This document shows, piece by piece, positions 48,759 through 58,131 of a stretch of DNA of 64,000 bases. Location of the stretch: the NCBI RefSeq assembly GCF_016863295.1, contig NZ_BOOP01000013.1, positions 186,001 to 250,000 of the forward strand. Reading direction: 5' to 3'. The position numbers and the translations under genes are program-made. Under the pieces are notes generated by a model, which did no database searches, was not told where the DNA came from, and saw only the letters and a list, made by a program, of their open reading frames with translations. Position 1 is the stretch's first letter. The number at the start of each line of letters is the position of its first letter. This stretch comes from Planotetraspora phitsanulokensis (GTDB lineage: Bacteria > Actinomycetota > Actinomycetes > Streptosporangiales > Streptosporangiaceae).

Positions 48759-50822
48759 TCAGGGATCGCGGGGGAGACCGAGGGCGCGCTCTCCGATGAT
48801 GTTCAACTGCACCTCGGTCGTGCCGCCGCCGATCGTGAAGGCCCTCGTGGTGAGGATCATCCGGCTCCAGTGGGGGTCGGCGGGGTCCAGCGACCAGCAG
48901 AACTCCGAGACCCGCTGCGCCTGCCCCATGCCGAGCAGTTTGCGCACGCTGGAGGCGGCGCCGGAGTCCGTCCCCTCGAGCCGCGCCAGGGTGACCCGCA
49001 GGCCGAGGGCCGAGATGGCGTGACCCTCGGCGTAGAGCCGGCCCGCCTCCTCGAGCTGTGACTCCCGTAACGGCCCGGCCTTGGCGAGATGGCCGGCCAT
49101 GTCGCCGTGCTGAGAGCCGGGGCCCCAGGAGTCGCCGAGAGACACCCGCTCGTGCGACAGGGTGTCCCTCGCGACCCGCCATCCCTGTCCGGGCTCTCCC
49201 ACCACCAGCGAGTCCGGCACGAAGACGTCGTCGAGGAAGACCTGGTTGAAGATCTCGTCGCCGTTGATCTCCTTGAGCGGGCGGACCTCCACGCCCGGGG
49301 ACGACATGTCCACCAGGAAGTAGGTGATGCCCTCGTGCTTGGGCGCGTCCGGGTCGGTCCTGGCCAGGCAGATCGCCCAATGGGCGTACTGGGCGAGGGA
49401 CGTCCAGATCTTCTGGCCGCTGATGAGCCAGCCGCCCTCCGCCCGCACCGCCTTCGTCGACAACGACGCCAGGTCGGAGCCCGCTCCCGGCTCGCTGAAC
49501 AGCTGGCACCAGACGAACTCGCCTCTGAGCGTCCCGGGAAGGAACTGCTCCTGCTGCTCGCGTGTGCCGTACCGGACGATGGAGGGGACGGCCCACGCCG
49601 CGATGCCGAGGTTGGGGCGGCCGAGGTGCCGGAACTCCTGCTGGATGATCACCTGTTCCAGCGGTGAGGCGGCCCTGCCCCACGGCTCGGGCAGGTGCGG
49701 CATCATCCAGCCTCCGCTCGCGAACCCGGCACGCCGCTCCGCGGGATCCAGCGCGCCGAGCCGGGCCGCCTCCGCGTGGATCCGCTCCCGCAGCGGCAGG
49801 GCCTCGTCGGGCAGGTCGGGCTCGAGCTCCCGGCGGACGCCCGCCATCGCGAGCCGCGTCACCTGCCCGGCCCACACCCCGGGATCGCCGACCAGCGCGC
49901 GGAGCGAGAGGGCCCGCCGGTAGTACAGGTGGGCGTCGTGCTCGAAGGTGTAGCCGATGCCGCCGAGCACCTGGATCGCGTCGGCCGCGCAGCGCACCGC
50001 CGCGTCCGGAGCGACGACGGCCGCCCCCGCCGCCGCGATCCGGGTTCCGTGGCCGTCCTCGATGGCGCGGGCCGCGTCCCACACGGCCGCCCTGGCCTGC
50101 TCCAGGGCGACCAGCATCGCGGCGCACCTGTGCTTGACGCCCTGGAACTGCCCGATGGGCCGCCCGAACTGGACACGGGTCCTGGCGTACTCGGCCGCCG
50201 TCGAGACGGCCCACGCCGCGACCCCGCAGGCCTCCGCTCCCGCGAGCACGGCGATCACGTCGCGGACCGTCGCGGAGGTCACGTCCGGCAGCACGCGGTC
50301 CTCGCCCGCGGCGCCGCCAGCGGACACGTGGACGAGCCCCCGGGTGAGGTCGAGGCCGGTTGCGGCCTGGATTGCGACGTCCGCGGAGCGCAGGACCGCC
50401 CAGCGGCCGTCCACGGGCACGATGACGACGCCTGCGTCGGGCTCGCCGAGGGCGAGGCCCTCCTGGGAGGTCTCCGGGAGCGCCACGGCGGCGGTGAGCG
50501 AGCCGTCGGCCAGCCGGGGGAGCAGTTCGGCCCGGAGCGCCTCCGTCCCCGAGCCGGCGATGAGGGCGGACGCGATCACCGTGGGCAGGAACGGGCCGGG
50601 AGCGCACCGTTCGCCCAGGACCTCGAGGACGACGGCGAGCTCCGGCGTCCCGAACCCCTGGCCTCCGTGTTCTTCGGGAACGTGCAGGCCGAGCACCCCC
50701 TGCGCGGCCAGGTCGTCCCAGAACTCCCGGTGGTCGGCGGTCCTGGGGGAGATCCGCCGTTCGGCGAAACGCCGCGCGGACGCCGCGAGGTCTCGGTGGT
50801 CGGTGGTCAGCCCGATGCCCAT
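48759..50822 (-). CDS. Double-domain acyl-CoA dehydrogenase
   Basis: A 687-residue fusion of two acyl-CoA dehydrogenase units. The first (about 1-340) shows YARTRVQFGRPIGQFQGVKHR and AIQVLGGIGYTFEHDAHLYYRRA. The second (about 345-687) shows GEFVWCQLFSEPGAGSDLASL, WLISGQKIWTSLAQYAHWAICLART, and the closing FTIGGGTTEVQLNIIGERALGL. Single-chain fusions of this length resemble FadE34-type enzymes that oxidise bulky steroid side-chain thioesters, where heteromeric pairs are usual; that is inference. No steroid gene is adjacent. ATG 50822 begins the protein and no partner CoA ligase follows. Confidence 0.88.
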   Translation of the reverse strand: MGIGLTTDHRDLAASARRFAERRISPRTADHREFWDDLAAQGVLGLHVPEEHGGQGFGTPELAVVLEVLGERCAPGPFLPTVIASALIAGSGTEALRAELLPRLADGSLTAAVALPETSQEGLALGEPDAGVVIVPVDGRWAVLRSADVAIQAATGLDLTRGLVHVSAGGAAGEDRVLPDVTSATVRDVIAVLAGAEACGVAAWAVSTAAEYARTRVQFGRPIGQFQGVKHRCAAMLVALEQARAAVWDAARAIEDGHGTRIAAAGAAVVAPDAAVRCAADAIQVLGGIGYTFEHDAHLYYRRALSLRALVGDPGVWAGQVTRLAMAGVRRELEPDLPDEALPLRERIHAEAARLGALDPAERRAGFASGGWMMPHLPEPWGRAASPLEQVIIQQEFRHLGRPNLGIAAWAVPSIVRYGTREQQEQFLPGTLRGEFVWCQLFSEPGAGSDLASLSTKAVRAEGGWLISGQKIWTSLAQYAHWAICLARTDPDAPKHEGITYFLVDMSSPGVEVRPLKEINGDEIFNQVFLDDVFVPDSLVVGEPGQGWRVARDTLSHERVSLGDSWGPGSQHGDMAGHLAKAGPLRESQLEEAGRLYAEGHAISALGLRVTLARLEGTDSGAASSVRKLLGMGQAQRVSEFCWSLDPADPHWSRMILTTRAFTIGGGTTEVQLNIIGERALGLPRDP

Positions 50823-50877
50823 GCGCGCACTGTAGATCGCCGACCGGCCCGGCGCCAGATCGCCGTCGGTATCGGCG

Positions 50878-51279
50878 TTACCAGCGGATCGTCGTCGTGA
50901 TGAGCATGACGAGCACGAAGGTGGACAGGCCCGTGACCCCGTGGAGGAGGATGGCGGCCATCGGGCGGCGTCTCCCGGCGTCCCGCGCGTGACGCCCGCC
51001 GCCCAGCCAGCGCGTCAGCATCGTGAATCCGAGCAGCGCGACCGCTGTGATCACGACCAGGGCGGCCCAGGCGTAGGTCTCGTCGTGGGTGACGAGGAAG
51101 GCCACCCACAGGGCGAGCCCCGCGACGGCGAGGGCCGGGTGGCCGACGATCAGAGTGCGGGGATAGCGGGTGACCTTGGTGCCCTGAGGACGCAGACCGC
51201 CGTCCGCCAGCCACCGGATCATGAGGTACAGCCCGGCCAGGGTCGACACCAGCCATACGGTGAGTGCGGCGAGTTGCAC
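50878..51279 (-). CDS. Four-helix membrane protein of unknown function
   Basis: A 133-residue integral membrane protein. Hydrophobic segments are QLAALTVWLVSTLAGLYLMIRWL, HPALAVAGLALWVAFLVTH, YAWAALVVITAVALLGFTML and LLHGVTGLSTFVLVMLITT. His residues at the outer ends of helices 2 and 4 (GHPALA and LLHGV) could bind heme or metal, but nothing proves it. GTG 51279 has GGAGG 5 bases upstream; the longer frame above it is basic and disordered. Divergent from the RibD-like gene across 139 bases and downstream of no obvious partner. Confidence 0.65.
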   Translation of the reverse strand: MQLAALTVWLVSTLAGLYLMIRWLADGGLRPQGTKVTRYPRTLIVGHPALAVAGLALWVAFLVTHDETYAWAALVVITAVALLGFTMLTRWLGGGRHARDAGRRRPMAAILLHGVTGLSTFVLVMLITTTIRW

Positions 51280-51418
51280 GGGCCCTCCGACAGGTTTCCG
51301 AACTTGCCTGTGAGGTCTTTCGTCAATTCGCCGCGATCTCACACGCTGTGACATCGAACCGTTATCGGCTCGTCTCCGGTGTGACGGTCTGTCGGCCGCG
51401 TGTGCCACTGTAGAGACC

Positions 51419-52156
51419 GTGCGCCGTATCCATCCCGACGTCGAGGACGATCCCGATCTGGTCGCCTCCTACGCCTGTCCCCGTGACGAGTGGCTGAGGC
51501 TCAACATGGTGACCAGCGCCGACGGCGCGGCCTGGGCGAAGGGTCTGTCCGCCGGGCTGTCCGGCCAGGGCGACCGGAGGATCTTCGGCGTCCTGCGCGG
51601 TCTCGCCGACGTGGTGCTCGCCGGAGCGGCCACCGTCCGCACCGAGGGGTACGGCCCGGCCAGGCCCCGTGAATCGTGGTCGGCCATCAGGGAGGGCCGC
51701 CCGCCCGCCCCGCCGATCGCCGTCGTCACCGGGCGGCTCGACCTCGACCTCGGGAGTCCGCTGTTCACCGAGGCCGAGCCGTACGCGCGGCCCATCGTCA
51801 TCACGACGGAGGCGGCGCCGCGGGACCGCCGCGAGGAGGCGGCGGAGAAGGCCGACGTCGTCGTCGCCGGAGACGAGCGGGTCGACCTGCCGCTCGCCGT
51901 CCGCGAGCTGCGCGGCAGGGGGCTCGGCAAGATTCTGTGCGAGGGCGGTCCACGCCTGAACGCCCAGCTCGCCGCCGCCGGACTGGTCGACGAGCTGTGC
52001 CTGTCGTTCAGCCCCGTGCTCCTCGGCGGGGACGCCGCCCGGATCCTCAACGGCGTGGCGTCGCAGACTCCCCTCGTGCTCGCCCAGGTCCTGGAAGAGG
52101 ACGGCTTCCTCTTCTGCCGATACGTCAGGGAGGTCCAGGATGGCACTGCCGGTTGA
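51419..52156 (+). CDS. RibD C-terminal-like pyrimidine reductase family protein
   Basis: A 245-residue dihydrofolate-reductase-fold protein of the RibD C-terminal family (diaminohydroxyphosphoribosylamino-pyrimidine reductase). Visible parts: WLRLNMVTSADGAAWAKGLSAGLSG, DVVLAGAATVRTEGYGPA, GKILCEGGPRLNAQLAAAGLVDELCLSFSPVLLGG. Stand-alone members may reduce the riboflavin precursor or an unrelated pteridine-like substrate. GTG 51419 starts directly after a 139-base divergent gap containing TCACA-CGC-TGTGA at 51339-51351. Its end overlaps the ligase gene by 17 bases, giving tight coupling with DNA repair for no evident reason. Confidence 0.85.
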   Translation: MRRIHPDVEDDPDLVASYACPRDEWLRLNMVTSADGAAWAKGLSAGLSGQGDRRIFGVLRGLADVVLAGAATVRTEGYGPARPRESWSAIREGRPPAPPIAVVTGRLDLDLGSPLFTEAEPYARPIVITTEAAPRDRREEAAEKADVVVAGDERVDLPLAVRELRGRGLGKILCEGGPRLNAQLAAAGLVDELCLSFSPVLLGGDAARILNGVASQTPLVLAQVLEEDGFLFCRYVREVQDGTAG

Positions 52157-53216
52157 ACCGCCGGTCTCGCCGATGCTCGCGAAGGCGGTCAAGGGCATGC
52201 CGCCCCAGGACGGCTCGCTCTACTACGAGCCGAAGTGGGACGGCTTCCGCTGCATCGTCTTCCGCGACGGCGACGAGGTCTATCTCGGCAGCCGCAACGA
52301 GCGGCCGTTCACGCGCTACTTCCCCGAGCTGGTGGAGGCGGTGAAGAAGGAGCTGCCGCCGCGCTGCGTCGTGGACGGCGAGATCGTGATCGTCAGCGGC
52401 GAGTCGCTCGACTTCGACACCCTCCAGCAGCGCATCCACCCGGCGGCCTCGCGGGTGAAGCTGTTGTCGGAGCAGGTGCCCGCGTCCTTCGTGGCCTTCG
52501 ACCTGCTCGCCCTCGGGTCCGAGAACCTGATGGAAGAGCCGTTCTCGGTGCGCAGGGCACGGCTGGAGGAGATCCTCGCCACGGCGGGCGACTCCGTCCG
52601 GCTCACGCCCGCCACGCAGGACGACAAGGTGGCCGCCGAGTGGTTCGACATGTTCGAGGGCGCGGGGCTCGACGGCATCGTGGTCAAGCCGGGAGACCTG
52701 CCGTACGCGCCGGACAAGCGGGTCATGTTCAAGGTGAAGCACGAGCGCACGGCCGACTGCGTCGTCGCGGGCTACCGGGAGCACAAGTCCGGTCCGATCG
52801 TCGGCTCTCTGCTGCTGGGGCTGTACTCGCCGGACGGGCGCCTGCACCATGTGGGCGTGTCGGCGTCGTTCCCCATGAAGCGACGGGAGGAGCTCGTGGC
52901 GGAGCTCGGGCCGTACCGGCTGGACGATCTCAGCGAACATCCCTGGGGCGCGTGGGCCGAGTTCGCGCAGGGCGGCTCCGACGGGCAGCGCCTGCCGGGG
53001 GCGGTCTCGCGGTGGAACGCGAAGAAGGACCTGTCGTTCATCCCGCTCCGGCCCGAGCTGGTGATCGAGGTGGCCTACGACCACATGGAGGGTGACCGGT
53101 TCCGGCACACGGCCCAGTTCCGCCGCTGGCGCCCGGACCGCGATCCGTCCTCCTGCACCTACGAGCAGCTGGACAGGCCGGTCCGGTACGACCTCGGCGA
53201 GATCCTGGCCCGGTAG
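52140..53216 (+). CDS. ATP-dependent DNA ligase (LigC type)
   Basis: A 358-residue nucleotidyltransferase ligase. Lys 32 in YEPKWDGFRC is the adenylated residue; further motifs are GSRNERPFTRYFPE, PPRCVVDGEIVIV, VAFDLLALG, GLDGIVVKPGDLPY and KVKHERTADCVV, followed by the OB-fold part. Its length and lack of extra domains fit LigC, which acts with the stand-alone PolDom protein in backup end joining or excision repair. ATG 52140 lies within the end of the upstream reductase gene. The matching polymerase is at 47335. Confidence 0.92.
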   Translation: MALPVEPPVSPMLAKAVKGMPPQDGSLYYEPKWDGFRCIVFRDGDEVYLGSRNERPFTRYFPELVEAVKKELPPRCVVDGEIVIVSGESLDFDTLQQRIHPAASRVKLLSEQVPASFVAFDLLALGSENLMEEPFSVRRARLEEILATAGDSVRLTPATQDDKVAAEWFDMFEGAGLDGIVVKPGDLPYAPDKRVMFKVKHERTADCVVAGYREHKSGPIVGSLLLGLYSPDGRLHHVGVSASFPMKRREELVAELGPYRLDDLSEHPWGAWAEFAQGGSDGQRLPGAVSRWNAKKDLSFIPLRPELVIEVAYDHMEGDRFRHTAQFRRWRPDRDPSSCTYEQLDRPVRYDLGEILAR

Positions 53217-53219
53217 CCC

Positions 53220-53525
53220 TCAGCCGGTGAGGGCCCGGACGGCGGCGGTGACGACAACGGCGGCCGTCACCACCACGAGGAACGGCGCCCGCAGGAGCAG
53301 GGCCACCCCCGCGCCGGCGAGACCCGCCGCTCGGGCGTCCACGACCAGCGAGCGCCCCTCTCCGAACGTCTGCAGGGCGATGAGCGCGGCGAGCGTCGCG
53401 ATCGGCACGAGCGTCGCCAGCCTGCGGATCAGGGGCCGTTCCAGGACGGAGGCCGGGACGGACAGGCCGAGCAGCTTCACGGCGTAGCAGCCCACGGCGA
53501 CGACGGCGATGGCGGCCCAGATCAT
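53220..53525 (-). CDS. azlD: AzlD family branched-chain amino acid exporter subunit
   Basis: A 101-residue membrane protein with about three hydrophobic segments (MIWAAIAVVAVGCYAVKLLG, LVPIATLAALIALQTFG, PFLVVVTAAVVVTAAV). It is the small partner of AzlC in branched-chain amino acid or analogue export. ATG 53525 overlaps the azlC stop by ATGA. It is the last gene of the glgX-araC-azlC-azlD run and converges on the ligase gene with a 3-base gap. Confidence 0.85.
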   Translation of the reverse strand: MIWAAIAVVAVGCYAVKLLGLSVPASVLERPLIRRLATLVPIATLAALIALQTFGEGRSLVVDARAAGLAGAGVALLLRAPFLVVVTAAVVVTAAVRALTG

Positions 53526-54265
53526 GAGTGGTCTCCTCGGCGGCGGGTCACGATGAGGACGGCCGGCGCCGCGAGCGCGGCCACCAGCACGGGAACTCCG
53601 GCGGGCACGACAGGCAGGCAGGCCAGCGCGAGCGCGGCGGCGACGGCGGCGGTCACCGGTTCGGGCCGCTCACGGACCCGTCGCCACGATCCGCTCGAGC
53701 CCGTGCCGCGCGCCATCGACACCAGGAGGGCCAGGAAGGCCGCGGGACCGGCCGCGTCGATGCCCCAGGCCGACGGATCTCCGAGCGCCGCCGCGCCCAG
53801 GGCGCCGAGCAGGGTCGTGATGTTCCAGCCCAGGTAGAGGCTCACACCGGTGATGGTGAAGCCGAGGCGCGCGGCGGCACGGTCCGGCTGGGCGAGGGCC
53901 ACGGCCGAGGTCTCGTCGATCACCCATTGCGCGGCCAGGGGGCGGACCTTCGGGGACAGGTCGAGTAGGTGCGACAGCCGCAACCCGTAGAAGGCGTTGC
54001 GCGCCCCGAGGAAGAGGGCGCCCATGGCGGCGGCGAACGGGGCGGCGCCCGCACCGATGGCCGTGACCAGGGCGAACTGGGACGCGCCGGTGAAGACCAG
54101 CAGTGACAGGACGCAGGTCTGCGCCGTGCTCATGCCGGCTCCCGCCGAGGTGACGCCGAAGGCGAAGCCCGACAGGCCGACCGCGATCCCGACGCCGAGG
54201 GCGTCGCGGACGACCGCGGCTCGCGGCTTGGCGTGAAGGGCGGTCGTGGTGGGGGATGCGGTCAC
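53522..54265 (-). CDS. azlC: AzlC family branched-chain amino acid exporter subunit
   Basis: A 247-residue membrane protein. It has the AzlC opening AVVRDALGVGIAVGLSGFAFGVTSAGAG followed by LLVFTGASQFALVTAIGAGAAP and NAFYGLRLSHLLDLSPKVRPLAAQWVIDETSAVA, all family hallmarks. With AzlD it forms a two-subunit exporter. GTG 54265 overlaps the araC stop by 4 bases (GTGA). The AraC-type protein upstream is the obvious regulator. A longer open frame runs on through the neighbouring genes but is not protein-like there. Confidence 0.88.
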   Translation of the reverse strand: MTASPTTTALHAKPRAAVVRDALGVGIAVGLSGFAFGVTSAGAGMSTAQTCVLSLLVFTGASQFALVTAIGAGAAPFAAAMGALFLGARNAFYGLRLSHLLDLSPKVRPLAAQWVIDETSAVALAQPDRAAARLGFTITGVSLYLGWNITTLLGALGAAALGDPSAWGIDAAGPAAFLALLVSMARGTGSSGSWRRVRERPEPVTAAVAAALALACLPVVPAGVPVLVAALAAPAVLIVTRRRGDHS

Positions 54266-55125
54266 CCGGCCGAGGCTAGGTCCGCGGCCTTTCGGGTGTC
54301 TTGTACGTTCTTGCGCTCTCGGCGGTAGGCGCCCGGCGGCACACCGATGATGCGGGTGAAGTGCCGGTTCAGGTGCGGCTGGTCGGTGAAACCCACGGCC
54401 ACGGCGGCGTCCGCCGGCGCGACGCCGGCGTCGAGGAGGCGCCGGGCCCGCCGCACCCTCGCGTCGGTGAGCCAGACGTGGGGCGGCATGCCGTACGCGC
54501 CGCGGAAGGCCCGCAACAACGCGAACGGGCCGGTGCCGAGCTCGGCGGCGAGTTCCCGCAAGGACGGAGGCGCGGCCATCCGGGACTCGAGGAGCTCCCG
54601 GGCCCGCGCCACGTCGCGCGGTGCCACGGCGCGGAGAGAACGGGAGGGGAGCGCCGTCCCGCTGGAGCGGAGCAACCGGGCCACGACCAGGCGGAGCATC
54701 GTGTCGGCGGCCAGCGCGTTCTCGCCGTCCGCGGCCCGGAGCACCTGGGTGATCAGGCGGACGGCGTGCGGGTCGTGGGCCACGGCGACGGAGAAGCCCG
54801 GATTTCCGCGGATCGAGGTCGTCTCCGCGGCGATCTCGCCCACGACGGCCGCCGACGGATAGATCACGTTGTACGTCCAGCCCTCCGGCACGCCCGCCTG
54901 GCCCGTGTGCACCGTGTCGGGGTTGACCAGCGCGAGGTGGCCCGGCCCCGCGCGCTCGAGGGAGTCGCGGTGGTGGAACTCCTCGACGCCCGAGGTGATC
55001 GCGGCGATGACGAACGACTCGTGCGTGTGCCGGGAGAAGGTCTTGCTCACGTAGCGGGCGTCGAGCAGGTCGACGCCCGGGAGCCCGGGATGTCGCCAGT
55101 GCCGCGCTCGCTCCCGCGCGCCCAA
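54262..55125 (-). CDS. AraC family transcriptional regulator
   Basis: A 287-residue regulator. The N-terminal cupin-like sensor (YVSKTFSRHTHESFVIAAITSGVEEFHHRDS, GHLALVNPDTVHTGQ) is followed by two helix-turn-helix units: LRELAAELGTGPFALLRAFRGAYGMPPHVWLTDARVRRARRLL in outline, and AAVAVGFTDQPHLNRHFTRIIGVPPGAYR. The sensor type is the one seen with AzlCD exporters. A TTG at 55125 is the likely start, 9 bases after the glgX stop, with only GAGCGG as a weak ribosome site. Its stop overlaps azlC. It probably activates or represses the exporter. Confidence 0.88.
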   Translation of the reverse strand: MGARERARHWRHPGLPGVDLLDARYVSKTFSRHTHESFVIAAITSGVEEFHHRDSLERAGPGHLALVNPDTVHTGQAGVPEGWTYNVIYPSAAVVGEIAAETTSIRGNPGFSVAVAHDPHAVRLITQVLRAADGENALAADTMLRLVVARLLRSSGTALPSRSLRAVAPRDVARARELLESRMAAPPSLRELAAELGTGPFALLRAFRGAYGMPPHVWLTDARVRRARRLLDAGVAPADAAVAVGFTDQPHLNRHFTRIIGVPPGAYRRERKNVQDTRKAADLASAG

Positions 55126-55134
55126 TGCCGCTCG

Positions 55135-57249
<2,115 letters not shown>

Positions 57250-57472
57250 GTAACCTCATTCTCCACTCCCGCGGTCGATCGCGCACCTGGAGAGGTAAGA
57301 CGCGGTCGGCAACCCCGTCAGGAAACCCTCGCCAGGCCCATCGCCGGGAACGTCCTCGGTAGATCATCACCGGAAAGCTTTCCTGGAAACCGCCGATGGA
57401 ACGTCGTTCGGGAATGTCGCCGGCTGAGCGGCGCCGTGGCGTCGGCCGGAGGGACATTACATGCATACGCGA

Positions 57473-57505
57473 GAGCCCCCTCCGGAGCGCGTCCGGAGGG
57501 GGCTC
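57473..57505 (-). terminator. Terminator downstream of the OsmC gene
   Basis: GAGCCCCCTCCGGA and TCCGGAGGGGGCTC form a perfect 14-bp stem with a 5-base loop, 20 bases after the OsmC stop at 57526. The rest of the 276-base gap up to glgX (57250) has no gene that I can support. Confidence 0.85.
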
Positions 57506-57525
57506 AGCACGGCTGGCGGGGTGGT

Positions 57526-57954
57526 TCAGCCGACGAGCTCGGCGTTCAGCGTGATGGTCGTGCCGGCGAGGGCCTTGCTCACCGGGCAGTTGGCCTTGGC
57601 CGTCTCGGCGGCCTGCTGGAAGTCCTCGGCGGACAGGCCGGGGACCTGGCCGCGGACCGACAGCACGATGCCGGTGATGCCCTCACCGGGCTGGAAGGTG
57701 ACGTCGGCCTTGGTCTCCAGGGACTGCGGCGGGGTGCCCGCGCCGGCCAGACCGTGGGACAGGGCCATCGAGAAGCAGGAGGAGTGGGCGGCGGCGATCA
57801 GCTCTTCGGGGCTGGTCTTGCCGTTGGCCGTCTCAGAACGCGAAGCCCAGGTGACGTCGAAGCTGCCGACGCCGGAGGTGTCCAGCGAGACGACGCCCGA
57901 GCCGTCGAGGAGAGCGCCCTTCCACTGCGTGGTCGCGGTACGAGTGGTCGCCAT
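57526..57954 (-). CDS. osmC: OsmC family peroxiredoxin
   Basis: A 142-residue thiol peroxidase of the OsmC group that reduces organic hydroperoxides. The two catalytic Cys are in AAAHSSCFSMALSHGL and AKANCPVSKALAG; the opening TTRTATTQWKGALLDGSGVVSLDTS and NGKTSPEELIAAAH are typical. ATG 57954 has AAGGGA 8 bases upstream. It stands alone between a strong terminator and a gap that holds three copies of a palindromic repeat. Confidence 0.9.
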   Translation of the reverse strand: MATTRTATTQWKGALLDGSGVVSLDTSGVGSFDVTWASRSETANGKTSPEELIAAAHSSCFSMALSHGLAGAGTPPQSLETKADVTFQPGEGITGIVLSVRGQVPGLSAEDFQQAAETAKANCPVSKALAGTTITLNAELVG

Positions 57955-58015
57955 GGCGATTGTCCCTTCATCGGTTAAGTCACATCCAGGAGCGAGCTTA
58001 GAGCCTCCCCAGGTG

Positions 58016-58034
58016 GTGATCATGCTCAGGTTCG
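58016..58034 (-). repeat. GTGCATGATCAC-family repeat, copy 1
   Basis: The minus strand reads CGAACCTGAGCATGATCAC, one base different from the consensus CGAACCTGTGCATGATCAC. It is intergenic, between the OsmC start and the AidB-like gene. Confidence 0.6.
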
Positions 58035-58065
58035 CCCAAGCCCCCCACCCCGCCGCCTCCTGGCC

Positions 58066-58116
58066 GTGATCATGCACAACCTGCTCTCTGATCACCGAAC
58101 CTGTGCATGATCACGC
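58066..58116. repeat. GTGCATGATCAC-family repeats, copies 2 and 3, facing each other
   Basis: Copy 2 (58066-58078, minus) and copy 3 (58095-58116, plus, CCGAACCTGTGCATGATCACGC) form a 13-bp inverted repeat, GTGATCATGCACA against TGTGCATGATCAC, with 25 bases between copy 3's palindromic core and copy 2. Copy 3 is identical over 22 bases to the copy at 61702. Confidence 0.7.
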
Positions 58117-58131
58117 GGGGCGGAGGCGCGC

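Noticed and set aside
51301-51362. CRP-type site in TGTGAGG...CTCACA before the RibD-like gene
   Set aside because: The half-sites are 23 bases apart, far from the 6-base spacing of a CRP site; TCACA-CGC-TGTGA nearby has everted halves.
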